DNA of 64,000 nucleotides from Flavobacterium notoginsengisoli (GTDB lineage Bacteria; Bacteroidota; Bacteroidia; Flavobacteriales; Flavobacteriaceae), in contig NZ_JACHLB010000009.1 of the NCBI RefSeq assembly GCF_014207905.1, positions 1 to 64,000 on the forward strand, in the 5' to 3' direction. The position numbers and the translations under genes are program-made. A model generated the notes under the pieces. The model was given only the letters and a program-made list of their open reading frames with translations. It was not told the origin of the DNA and did no database searches. Below, piece by piece: positions 9,286-16,995 of this stretch. The first letter of the stretch is position 1; every line of letters begins with the position of its first letter.

Positions 9286-9762
9286 TTATTTATTATATAA
9301 ATATCTTAAGTACAACTCTGCACAAGCCTTCGCATCACTCAGTGCATCGTGATGGTTCAGAAGAATGTTATGTTGCTTGCACAAGTTAGATAAGTTTGAT
9401 CTGTAAATCTTATAAGTACAGATTTTATTGTAGTTAGGAATAGGTAAATTAAAATGCAGAAGTGTTTTTTCTAGAACAGGAAAATCAAATCCAAAACCAT
9501 TATGAGCCACTACATTTTGATTCTCTATAAATGGCTGTATGATTTGCCAGATTTGATTAAAATTAGGAGCGTTAATTGTTTTCTTTGATGATATTCTATG
9601 AATGTCACTAAATTGGCTCCAATAGAAATTTCCGGGTGGTTGCACTAGTAAATCTATTTCTTTAGCAGTTATTCCATTTTCAATTCTAACCAATCCGATT
9701 TGACAAATGCTATTTCTATAACCTGTGGCAGTTTCAAAATCTATCGCAGTAAATGTGTTCAT
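9286..9762 (-). CDS. DEDDh-family 3'-5' exonuclease (DnaQ-like)
   Basis: 158 residues, an almost minimal exonuclease domain. ExoI motif FTAIDFETA supplies Asp8 and Glu10, ExoII HNGFGFDFP supplies Asp93, and ExoIII HHDALSDAKA supplies His138 and Asp143, so the full DEDDh set is intact. Such proteins trim DNA or RNA 3' ends. The start overlaps the stop of the WYL regulator gene by one base (TAATG), so the two are translationally coupled, and the gene heads straight into the DUF262 pair. It may process ends made by the nucleases of the operon or the invader's DNA; that link is inferred. Confidence 0.8.
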   Translation of the reverse strand: MNTFTAIDFETATGYRNSICQIGLVRIENGITAKEIDLLVQPPGNFYWSQFSDIHRISSKKTINAPNFNQIWQIIQPFIENQNVVAHNGFGFDFPVLEKTLLHFNLPIPNYNKICTYKIYRSNLSNLCKQHNILLNHHDALSDAKACAELYLRYLYNK

Positions 9763-10661
9763 TAAATATAAAGATTAGCCATTTTTGAAATTCTATTTTT
9801 TATCTCGTTCTGAAGCCTGGCAGGAGAAATGACTTTTACATCTGCACCGTATTTCATTAGTTCCATTACAATATCATTGGTCGTATGAATATAAATTTCT
9901 AAAAGAAGCGTATCTTCATTCTCTTTTATAATCTTTTGAGATTCGTGAAGAGGAAAGGTTTTAATGTAATTTCCTTGCTTATTTACAAATTCGAGTACTA
10001 CTTTTTCAGCAGGAGAATAAGTTTCTACACCGAAGGCATGCTGAAATTCTTTTTCCACATTATATCTAATCGGCTTAAAATTAGTGTCTGTAACATTTAA
10101 ATTTGAAATTCTATCAAGTCCGAAAGTTTTTATTTTTTCGTCTTTTTTATCTAAGGCAATTAAATACCACCTCTGATGGGACTCTTTTATTGCAATAGGG
10201 TAAACTTCACGGTTAGTGTTAAAATCTTCCCAGTGCTTCTGGTGCGTAAATTTTATGATGTAAAGATTCTGTATGGCATGAATAATACCATGAATGTTTT
10301 CTGTGCCAGATGATTTTCTCTTTTCTAAAAAAACGCTTGGAGACAACTTGTTTCCTTCTTGCAATGCCTGATGAATAGAAAAGGCATCCATTATTCGTGT
10401 AACCGATTGATCTTCTATTTCTTCTTCATCAATACTATATGTTTTATCTTTTCGGTTATAGTTAATTACAATTCCAAAAATATCTAGTATATCTTTTTTG
10501 TCACGCTCAAACGTTCGAACGGAATATTCAAAATTAGTGTCAATGTCTTCATTTTCTAATTTACGAATAATAAGCCTTTGTAAATCTTTAAAGTCACAGT
10601 TGTGGCTTCTTAAGCGATCTATAATATACAGGTATCTTTTGAAATATATTAATTTGGACAT
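9762..10661 (-). CDS. WYL-domain transcriptional regulator
   Basis: 299 residues: an N-terminal winged helix (about 1-75, with SVRTFERDKKDI typical of the recognition helix region), a linker, a WYL domain (RWYLIALDKKDEKIKTFGLDRI at 164-185) and a C-terminal WCX-like part. WYL repressors such as CapW and BrxR control phage-defence operons and respond to a nucleic-acid ligand. This one is the first gene of the 10661-to-4021 operon, so autoregulation of the cassette is likely. An inverted repeat 39 nt upstream (10700-10716) is a candidate operator. Confidence 0.8.
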   Translation of the reverse strand: MSKLIYFKRYLYIIDRLRSHNCDFKDLQRLIIRKLENEDIDTNFEYSVRTFERDKKDILDIFGIVINYNRKDKTYSIDEEEIEDQSVTRIMDAFSIHQALQEGNKLSPSVFLEKRKSSGTENIHGIIHAIQNLYIIKFTHQKHWEDFNTNREVYPIAIKESHQRWYLIALDKKDEKIKTFGLDRISNLNVTDTNFKPIRYNVEKEFQHAFGVETYSPAEKVVLEFVNKQGNYIKTFPLHESQKIIKENEDTLLLEIYIHTTNDIVMELMKYGADVKVISPARLQNEIKNRISKMANLYI

Positions 10662-10699
10662 AGTTAGTTGGTTTTATTTTTCAAAAATAAATCACATGT

Positions 10700-10716
10700 C
10701 TGTCATTTTGTGGCAG
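10700..10716. promoter_or_regulatory. Candidate WYL-regulator operator
   Basis: Imperfect inverted repeat CTGTCATTTTGTGGCAG (CTGnCA-N5-TGnCAG), upstream of the WYL gene and next to a TATTTTTG box on the minus strand that fits TAnnTTTG. Position suggests an autoregulatory operator; there is no direct evidence of binding. Confidence 0.35.
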
Positions 10717-10953
10717 AGTAATATAGATGTGAAAATAAGAAATAAGGTACTGAGTGAAATACGGTTTTCCGTAAAATAGTATTGTTTTCTATAATAAGGC
10801 CTTGTATTGTTAATATCAACAAATTTCGCAATTCCGTCATCTGCATTTTATAGTAAAACTACCTGATTTTAGATCATTATATGAAAAATAATTCAGACAT
10901 CATAAAGGTATTTATATAATAAAATACAAATTGACTCTCGAAAGTGAAATTAA

Positions 10954-11076
10954 ATGAAACAATGTTGTTTTTTACACATTCAAATATTTTTACACCGACG
11001 TGCTATGGCATTAAGTATTGCTTTATTTGCATTATTAGTTTTTTCTAAAATCATTAAAGTTATAAGTTATGGCTGA
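10954..11076 (+). CDS. Possible 40-residue hydrophobic peptide
   Basis: A short reading frame beginning MKQCCFLHIQ and ending in a hydrophobic stretch (AMALSIALFALLVFSKIIKV). Its stop overlaps the ATG of 11069-11488 by 8 nt, the arrangement of translationally coupled genes. It could be a small membrane protein, a leader peptide, or chance. The rest of 10662-11068 shows only the candidate operator and AT-rich sequence. Confidence 0.25.
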   Translation: MKQCCFLHIQIFLHRRAMALSIALFALLVFSKIIKVISYG

Positions 11077-11488
11077 TTTAGTTTATGAGATAAAAGAGCA
11101 CAAGACATTACATTGGTTGCTTCAAAGTAACGAATTTGCCTCGTCTTTGGTCTATTTAGTTTGCGGTAGACAATATGACAATTTGTATATAATAAGCGGC
11201 CTTAATTCAATAGAGATTTTCAATGACGAATTAAAGGTCGTTATTCTTTTTTCTGTTGGTTATGTAAATAAAAATTACCTTAAAATTAAGGATGTACGAC
11301 GAGTATATTATATAGTCTTTTCTCCTCTCTTTAAATATGAATCTTTGCTTAATGATTTAAATATTATTATGATAAGTATGAAGGAATGGTTTTATTTAAT
11401 TAGTCGTTCTAAAAATGAAGATGCTAATAGATTGCGTCAACTTAGTAATTTAAAAATTAAAGTGATAGTGGAGGACTTACCTGGTTGA
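11069..11488 (+). CDS. Hypothetical protein
   Basis: 139 residues, no recognised domain. It reads as a compact alpha/beta protein with several hydrophobic strands (VVILFSVGYV, RVYYIVFSP, LNIIMISMKEW) and no signal peptide. It starts inside the end of a possible short hydrophobic frame and is followed by the inverted repeat in front of the serine recombinase. I cannot assign a function. Confidence 0.4.
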   Translation: MADLVYEIKEHKTLHWLLQSNEFASSLVYLVCGRQYDNLYIISGLNSIEIFNDELKVVILFSVGYVNKNYLKIKDVRRVYYIVFSPLFKYESLLNDLNIIMISMKEWFYLISRSKNEDANRLRQLSNLKIKVIVEDLPG

Positions 11489-11610
11489 GGAAATTAATGG
11501 GATATTTGTTTAGGTGTAATTTCTACCCTAAATATTGTAAAATTTCATCCTTTCGGGCTTTTAATAATAATGCATCTGAATATAAAAGATTTTATAGTAG
11601 ATGACAAGTG

Positions 11611-11716
11611 TGAGCAAATTTAGATTATAATTATACAATGCACAATTGAGGCACAATATTTTTCAATAATAATGCGTTAAAAAGATGTGCAAAAGCCACT
11701 AATCTAAATTTGCTCA
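11611..11716. repeat. 17-bp perfect inverted repeat in front of the serine recombinase
   Basis: Arms TGAGCAAATTTAGATTA at 11611-11627 and its exact complement at 11700-11716 flank 72 bp. Such arms next to a resolvase-family gene suggest its recombination site or operator. The right arm also contains the TTG of the recombinase promoter. Confidence 0.6.
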
Positions 11717-11740
11717 AAATGTTGGAATAATGTATCTTTG
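11710..11740 (+). promoter_or_regulatory. Promoter of the serine recombinase gene
   Basis: TTG at 11710-11712, 20 nt, then TATCTTTG at 11733-11740, matching the Bacteroidota TTG-N19-TAnnTTTG consensus with one extra base. It lies 33 nt before the ATG and overlaps the right arm of the inverted repeat, so recombinase binding there could repress transcription. Confidence 0.5.
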
Positions 11741-11773
11741 AAAAGTTAATTTATACTTGGTAATTAAAATGTT

Positions 11774-12409
11774 ATGAAAGGACGTTATATTAGAATAAGT
11801 ACAGCAACACAATCAATATTGCGGCAATTAGTAAAAGCACATTCCGATGAAAAGTTGTTTATTGATATATGTTCTGGTTCTATTCCGTTTAACGAGAGGC
11901 CAGAGGCTCGGAAATTATATGACGAATTAGCAGTGGGAAATATTAAATCACTATCTGTTTCAAGTGTAGATCGACTTGGACGTAATAGTTTTGACGTACA
12001 ATCGACATTGCATCAACTAAATAATTACCAAGTAAATGTATTTATTGATAATCTTGGAATTTGTTCAATTGTTGATCAGAAACCGAATCCAATCTTTAAA
12101 ATAATAACTGACGTTCTAGCCAACGTTGCCTCGATGGAACGCTTGAGCCTACTTGAAAGGCAACGTGAAGGCATTGAAGCGGCTATTAGAAAAAATCCAA
12201 ATACATATAAAGGTAGATTGAAAGGTACTATAGATACAGATGATGAAGTTCTTTCGAAACACAGAATATTAGTTAAAATTATAAAAGCAAATCCGAAATT
12301 ATCTTTAAGGAGTCTTTCAAAATTATCGGTTGATAAGGAAAGAGGATATCAGGCGAGTCCAAACACAGTTAAAAAAGTAAAAAATATACTGGAAAAAAGT
12401 AAATTGTAA
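11774..12409 (+). CDS. Serine recombinase (resolvase/invertase family)
   Basis: 211 residues. The catalytic region is YIRISTATQ with Arg7 and nucleophile Ser9, followed by DRLGRN at 66-71 (the conserved arginines) and the long helix SMERLSLLERQREGI used for dimerisation. The C-terminal 60 residues form a helix-turn-helix (SLRSLSKLSVD...SPNTVKKVKNIL) for site recognition. The length is usual for a resolvase or DNA invertase. A 17-bp inverted repeat directly upstream is its most likely target. No transposase is adjacent, so it is probably a stand-alone resolvase or switch. Confidence 0.85.
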   Translation: MKGRYIRISTATQSILRQLVKAHSDEKLFIDICSGSIPFNERPEARKLYDELAVGNIKSLSVSSVDRLGRNSFDVQSTLHQLNNYQVNVFIDNLGICSIVDQKPNPIFKIITDVLANVASMERLSLLERQREGIEAAIRKNPNTYKGRLKGTIDTDDEVLSKHRILVKIIKANPKLSLRSLSKLSVDKERGYQASPNTVKKVKNILEKSKL

Positions 12410-12619
12410 TAGTTTAATCTATAATAATAAGAAAATAAGTATTCTGAATTTGGTTTCATAATCTTGAACACAAACAATTGAGCAGAGACTTTTATTGCCG
12501 TAAAATAAGGCGGTTTTTAAAGATATTTCAACAGTCGAACTTTGGTTGCAAAATCATCCTATAATTAAATATTGTTATAATGTGCGGGATACTCCATTTA
12601 TTACTGAGTACAAATAATA

Positions 12620-12769
12620 ATGGCTACTTTGAGAGTTTTACAAAAAAAAACTAAATCCTTATTAATAGGTTCGGGATTGATACTTGGTTTGAATAAAAAA
12701 TCAATGAATAAAATGATCCGAAGATTAATGTTTCATTACCGTTCTGGAAAAATTGCTAAATGTATTTAA
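12620..12769 (+). CDS. Possible 49-residue basic peptide
   Basis: A short Lys/Arg-rich frame (MATLRVLQKKTKSLL...) ending exactly where the palindromic repeat array begins. It has no recognised domain and may be chance or a remnant. The rest of 12410-12768 is AT-rich with nothing I can support. Confidence 0.2.
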   Translation: MATLRVLQKKTKSLLIGSGLILGLNKKSMNKMIRRLMFHYRSGKIAKCI

Positions 12770-13140
12770 TATTCAGGTAAGTAAATCATTAATATTGCAT
12801 ATCGCGATATGCGATATTTTATTAAATTCTATTGATATTCAGTAAATAAATTACTAATATTGCATATCGCGATATGCGATATTTTATTAAATTCTATTGA
12901 TATTCAGTAAATAAATCACTAATATCTCATATCGCAATATGCAATATTTTATTAACCACTATTGATATTAAGTAAATAAATCGCTAATATCGCATATCGC
13001 GATATGCAATATTTTATTAAACACATTGATATTCAGTAAATAAATTGCTAGTATCGCATATCGCGATATGCAATATTTTATTAAATGCTATTGATGTTTA
13101 ATAAATAAATCACTAATATCGCAATATGCAATATTTATAA
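12769..13140. repeat. Six tandem 64-65-bp units, each centred on a palindrome
   Basis: Units begin at about 12769, 12835, 12900, 12965, 13029 and 13094. Units 1, 2, 4 and 5 contain the perfect 16-bp palindrome GCATATCGCGATATGC; unit 3 has changed bases and unit 6 is shortened. The units share the frame ATTCAGTAAATAAAT...CTAATAT...ATATTTTATTAA. There are no unique spacers, so this is not CRISPR. The array ends 2 nt before the ATG of 13143-13670, so it fills the promoter and leader region of that operon and probably serves as a multi-site operator. Confidence 0.8.
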
Positions 13141-13142
13141 TA

Positions 13143-13670
13143 ATGGCACAGATAAAAAATAATCTAAAACCCCAGGATGTGGCAATTTTGGTTAAAATCA
13201 TTGTTTTTGACCTAAAGCCATGGAGTCAGGAAACACTTGCATTTGAACTTCAAATGAGCCAGTCTGAAATAAGCCAGTCATTGAACAGATGCAGATACGC
13301 AACACTAATTGACGCTGATAAAAAGAAAGTAAACAGATTTGCCTTTACCGAGTTTTTACTGCATGGTATTCAGTATGTCTTTCCCCAACAGCCTGGAGCA
13401 ATAGTGCGTGGTATTCCAACGGCTCATTCAGCCCCCCCTTTAAACAACTTTTTTATCAATAGTCAGGAAACTTTTGTATGGCCACACCACCGTGGAACAG
13501 AACGGGGTCAGGCAGTGGAGCCTTTGTATCCGGCTGTAGTAAACGCATCATTAATGGATAACATGTTTTATGAATATATGACTCTTATTGATGCCCTTCG
13601 GGTAGGAAGGGCCAGAGAAAAAGAAATAGCTAAAAAAGAACTACGAAAAAGAATTTTGCATGAAGAATAA
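13143..13670 (+). CDS. Winged-helix protein paired with a nucleotidyltransferase (antitoxin-like)
   Basis: 175 residues. The N-terminal half reads as a helix-turn-helix (WSQETLAFELQMSQSEISQSLNRCRYATLI, about 32-61). The second half has FVWPHHRGTERGQAVEPLYP, a conserved-looking segment I cannot name. It overlaps the nucleotidyltransferase gene by 11 nt, so the two are coupled. In AbiE-like systems a winged-helix antitoxin binds repeats upstream of its own operon; the array at 12769-13140 would suit that. Base composition is visibly richer in G+C than the flanks, suggesting recent arrival as a unit. Confidence 0.6.
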   Translation: MAQIKNNLKPQDVAILVKIIVFDLKPWSQETLAFELQMSQSEISQSLNRCRYATLIDADKKKVNRFAFTEFLLHGIQYVFPQQPGAIVRGIPTAHSAPPLNNFFINSQETFVWPHHRGTERGQAVEPLYPAVVNASLMDNMFYEYMTLIDALRVGRAREKEIAKKELRKRILHEE

Positions 13671-14349
13671 AACTATAAACCTAGCTTTAGTGGCCGATGT
13701 TGCTAAAGGCCTTGAGGAATTACGGGAAAGAGTCGTTTTTATAGGAGGCGCCGTAATAAGTCTGTATACGGATGATCCTGCTGCTGAAGAAATAAGGCCT
13801 ACGGCAGATATTGACATGACAGTTGACCTCGCGAACTACACGGAGATGGCCAACTTTCAGGAAAGGCTAATCGATTTAGGTTTTAATCCTGATCCCCAAG
13901 GGCACTCTATTGTCAGTTATGTATACAAAAATATTGCGATTGACATCATGCCTTCAGGGGACAGCGGTATGGGAATCTCGAACAAATGGTATAAACCAGG
14001 TTTTGATTACCTTGAGCAAATAACCCTTAGCGACGATCTGGATATTAGAATACTGCCAGCACCTTATTTCTTGGCTACAAAGTTTGAGGCTTTCAAAGAC
14101 CGTGGCAATAATGATTTCATTTTTAGTCATGATTTTGAAGACATAATTTATGTGATGGATAACAGGACTTCGATAGTAGAAGAAATATTGAATTCAGACG
14201 ATGCCGTGAAAAATTATCTGAAAGAAGAACTGCAGAAATTAATTGATCACAAACAGAGCAGTGAAATACTTTCTATGCATATTCACCCACTTGTGGTTAA
14301 AGACAGATATCCCATGTTATTGGAAAAAATTTTAAAAATACTGGAATAA
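13660..14349 (+). CDS. AbiEii-like nucleotidyltransferase
   Basis: 229 residues. The nucleotidyltransferase fold signature is clear: FIGGAVISLY with Gly29-Gly30, then TADIDMTVD with Asp50 and Asp52, and NIAIDIMPSG with the third carboxylate Asp95. The later LATKFEAFKDRGNNDFIFSHDFEDI is the helical part common in AbiEii/AbiGii-type toxins, which modify tRNA or other targets with nucleotides. It follows the HTH gene with an 11-nt overlap. A toxin-antitoxin or phage-abortive role is inferred from family and layout. Confidence 0.7.
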   Translation: MKNKTINLALVADVAKGLEELRERVVFIGGAVISLYTDDPAAEEIRPTADIDMTVDLANYTEMANFQERLIDLGFNPDPQGHSIVSYVYKNIAIDIMPSGDSGMGISNKWYKPGFDYLEQITLSDDLDIRILPAPYFLATKFEAFKDRGNNDFIFSHDFEDIIYVMDNRTSIVEEILNSDDAVKNYLKEELQKLIDHKQSSEILSMHIHPLVVKDRYPMLLEKILKILE

Positions 14350-14409
14350 TCACACAAATTGGTGGGTTAAATAAGAAAGATAAAAGCTGTCCTCAATCTA
14401 TTATGATTC

Positions 14410-15138
14410 TTAACTAGTGATAACCTTAATTTTTGCTACTCTTATTTCATCTTCGCTAAAGCCAAATGATTTCGTCAGGTCAAATTTTTCAGTATACTCT
14501 GAGAAAACAATGTCTTCAAGTAAAATACTATTATTAGAACAATAAAAATCGCCCTTGACATTATTTGGTAGATATTGTATTGTGTTTATTTCGTTGCCTT
14601 TACAATTAAAATCACCTCCAACATCGTTTGGACAACATTCTAATGATGTTAATTTGTTATAAGAACAATCAAAATTGTAATCCACCTTTTCTGGACAAAA
14701 TTCTAAAGAGGTTATCTTATTAAAAGAGCAATTATAATAAATCTCAACATACGGAGAATAATCTAAAGATATTAATTCATTTCGTGAACAGTCAAAACTA
14801 CCATAAATTTCAGAGCAACAATATTCTAACGATGTTATTTTGTTATCTGCACACGAAAAATCATCGCCAACAGATGTAGGAGAATGTTCTAATGAAGTTA
14901 AATGATTATCACTACAACAAAAGGAACCGCCAACTTCTTTAGGGCAACCTTCCAAGGTCGTCAACTTATTGCTACTGCAAAAAAAATCCTCACTTACTTT
15001 ATTGAATTTTATGGGCAAGGATGTTAATTCTGTATTTGAGATAACGACAAATCCATCTACATCAATTGATCCATCATCATTTATTATATAGTTGGTTATG
15101 TCAAATTTTTCACATTGTCTTCTTATTTCTGTTTTCAT
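14410..15138 (-). CDS. Leucine-rich-repeat-like protein, copy 1
   Basis: 242 residues. After an N-terminal module (MKTEIRRQCEKFDITNYIINDDGSIDVDG, positions 1-29) there are about eight repeats of roughly 20 residues with the pattern FxCSxNxLTSLExCPxxVGG. Each repeat would form one turn of a short solenoid; Cys and Asn ladders are conspicuous. It has no signal peptide. It is a close paralogue of 15471-16079, which lacks about two repeats; the N-terminal module and the last 30 residues are nearly the same in both. Such proteins are common in Bacteroidota accessory regions, with unknown binding partners. Confidence 0.65.
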   Translation of the reverse strand: MKTEIRRQCEKFDITNYIINDDGSIDVDGFVVISNTELTSLPIKFNKVSEDFFCSSNKLTTLEGCPKEVGGSFCCSDNHLTSLEHSPTSVGDDFSCADNKITSLEYCCSEIYGSFDCSRNELISLDYSPYVEIYYNCSFNKITSLEFCPEKVDYNFDCSYNKLTSLECCPNDVGGDFNCKGNEINTIQYLPNNVKGDFYCSNNSILLEDIVFSEYTEKFDLTKSFGFSEDEIRVAKIKVITS

Positions 15139-15277
15139 ATATTATTTAGATTAAATTTTTCTATAGAATTTCTATATTAGTTATATCTTAAATAATACTA
15201 AAAGTTTACTTTTTTCGAATATTTATTTTAAATATATAAACGGTAAACGATTGTTTCGTTTAGCGAAGTAGAATAAG

Positions 15278-15382
15278 TTATAAATTCATATAGATGTCAT
15301 CCAACTCTTCCTGACGAATTCCGAGATACCTTTTTGTTATTGCAGGTGAAGAGTGGTTGAAAAGTTCACTAAGATAAAGTAA
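15278..15382 (-). pseudogene. C-terminal remnant of a tyrosine recombinase
   Basis: The minus strand reads LYLSELFNHSSPAITKRY, then LGIRQEELDDIYMNL and a stop at 15278-15280. This is the C-terminus of a phage-type integrase: FNHSS supplies the His region and KRYLG the catalytic Tyr neighbourhood. Upstream the frame runs into sequence that no longer codes for the rest. It lies about 140 nt upstream of the LRR gene at 14410-15138. The remainder of 15139-15470 holds nothing else I can support. Confidence 0.7.
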
Positions 15383-15470
15383 TGCTTTATCGCTTTCACT
15401 TTAATATTTTTCCATATCTTAGATTGTAATGTTAAGATAGCTACTCTAAGATGATTCTTAAAAGATATAG

Positions 15471-16079
15471 TTAACTAGTGATAATCTTAATTTTTGTCAT
15501 TCGTATCTCATTTTCGCTGAAACCAAATGATTGCGTCAGATCAAAATTTTTGGCAAACTCTGAGAAAACAATATCTTCAAGAACAATTCTATTTTTACGA
15601 CAATGAAAATTGCCATCGATATTATTAGGAAAATATTTTATTGTGTTAATTTCGTTACTATTACAATTAAAGTAACCCCATACCTCCTTTGGACAATATT
15701 CTAATGTTGTTAATTTATTTGCTGCACAGTCAAAATCATTTGTTTCGGCAGGACAATATTCTAGGGATGTTATTTTATTTAATGCACATGAAAAATTGTC
15801 CCCAACAAGTATAGGAGAATACTCTAATGAAGTTAGGTCATTATCATCACAGTAGAAGGAACCGCCAACTTCTTTAGGACAGCCTTCCAAGGTCGTCAAC
15901 TTGTTGCGACCACAATCAAAATCTTCACTTACTATATTAAATCTTATTGGCAAGGATGTTAATTCTGTATTTGAGATAATTACAGACCCATCTACATCAA
16001 TTGATCCATCATCATTTATTATGTAGTTGGTTATATCAAATTTTTCGCATTCTCTTCTTATTTCTATTTCTGTTTTCAT
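15471..16079 (-). CDS. Leucine-rich-repeat-like protein, copy 2
   Basis: 202 residues, paralogue of 14410-15138. The N-terminal module is nearly identical (MKTEIEIRRECEKFDITNYI), and there are about six FxCxxNxLTxLEYCPxEV repeats before the shared tail ending FSENEIRMTKIKIITS. Compared with copy 1 it has lost about two repeats, the usual outcome of slippage or recombination between solenoid repeats. The duplication includes non-coding flank and an integrase remnant, so it arose as a DNA segment of about 1 kb. Confidence 0.65.
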   Translation of the reverse strand: MKTEIEIRRECEKFDITNYIINDDGSIDVDGSVIISNTELTSLPIRFNIVSEDFDCGRNKLTTLEGCPKEVGGSFYCDDNDLTSLEYSPILVGDNFSCALNKITSLEYCPAETNDFDCAANKLTTLEYCPKEVWGYFNCNSNEINTIKYFPNNIDGNFHCRKNRIVLEDIVFSEFAKNFDLTQSFGFSENEIRMTKIKIITS

Positions 16080-16221
16080 TTATTTTTTAGATTAAATTTT
16101 TTTATAGAATTTCTATATTGTTATATTGTAAATAATGCTAAAAGTTTACTTTTTTTAATATTTATTTTAAATACAAATTGTGAACAACTGTTTCAAACTG
16201 AAGATAGATAATAGAATAAGT

Positions 16222-16312
16222 TTATAAATTCATGTAGATGGAATCCAACTCCTCCTGACCAATTCCGAGATACTTTTTGTTATTGCTGATGAAGAGTGGT
16301 TAATGATCAGAT
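16222..16312 (-). pseudogene. Second tyrosine-recombinase C-terminal remnant, frameshifted
   Basis: The same tail as at 15278-15382 (INHSSSAITK, then YLGIGQEELDSIYMNL and stop) but with a one-base loss in the KRYLG codons, so the frame is broken. It lies upstream of LRR copy 2 just as the other remnant lies upstream of copy 1. The rest of 16080-16382 shows nothing else. Confidence 0.65.
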
Positions 16313-16382
16313 ACAAAAAGTTTCTATTATCAATAGTGAAACTTTAAAGCTTTTACTTTAATATATGTTTTTCGTATTTTTT

Positions 16383-16787
16383 CTATTTACTTCTATTTGT
16401 TATAGGCGTAAAATTGTATGATTTTGCATTTTTTCTTTGGGCTTTCACTGCTTTTGCTAAAGACTCATACTTTTGCATTATAATCAGATCACTTTTATCG
16501 ATGATTAAGTAATATTCATGAAATAAGTTGCTTGTACTAGAACATATTTCTCTTTCATGTATTATTTCTAAAACATTGCCTTTATAAATATCCTGAATAT
16601 TGAACTTATAATTTTTAAAGTCGAAGTATAATTTTTCTATGTATTTGAGTGTATCATAAACCAGGATTTTTGCTCCCCAGTTTTTGTCTTTTGGATCATT
16701 ATAAGGAGTTGTAATTTTCGATTCATCTCTCACATTCTCAGATAAATCTATATAGTTGTTTAAAATTGCTTTTTTTATTTCGATCAT
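16383..16787 (-). CDS. Hypothetical protein
   Basis: 134 residues, no recognised domain. Mixed alpha/beta, with EYYLIIDKSDLIIMQKY resembling two short strands around a turn and a basic C-terminus (KAVKAQRKNAKSYNF). No signal peptide. It is isolated between the LRR duplication and the hairpin at 16957-16988. I cannot assign a role. Confidence 0.4.
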   Translation of the reverse strand: MIEIKKAILNNYIDLSENVRDESKITTPYNDPKDKNWGAKILVYDTLKYIEKLYFDFKNYKFNIQDIYKGNVLEIIHEREICSSTSNLFHEYYLIIDKSDLIIMQKYESLAKAVKAQRKNAKSYNFTPITNRSK

Positions 16788-16956
16788 TTTTGAATTATAG
16801 TATTATCAATTATGCAATGTAATCCTGAAAAAGTTGTTCCTATTTTAGAAAATAATCTATTTGATCTATAATTTTTGTTTTTTAAGATATGCTTGAAATA
16901 AAATTTAGAAATAATTTCATTTTCTATTACAGGAAATGCAGATCTTTTTTTTGTAA

Positions 16957-16988
16957 AACAACCTTTACCATTTTTGGTAAAGGTTGTT
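16957..16988 (-). terminator. 13-bp hairpin after the DUF5131-ParB gene
   Basis: Arms AACAACCTTTACC and GGTAAAGGTTGTT around a 6-nt loop (ATTTTT), 8 nt beyond the stop at 16996. It can act as terminator for the minus-strand gene. An almost identical hairpin follows the integrase at 27805-27830. Confidence 0.65.
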
Positions 16989-16995
16989 GCATATT

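Noticed and set aside
10759..10774. Word GGTTTTCCGTAAA shared with about 44920, possible att repeat
   Set aside because: 13-bp matches are expected by chance in 64 kb of AT-rich DNA, and neither copy lies by an integrase.
12769..13140. Regular palindromic repeats resembling a CRISPR array
   Set aside because: The whole 64-65-bp unit is repeated with no unique spacers, and no cas genes are present.
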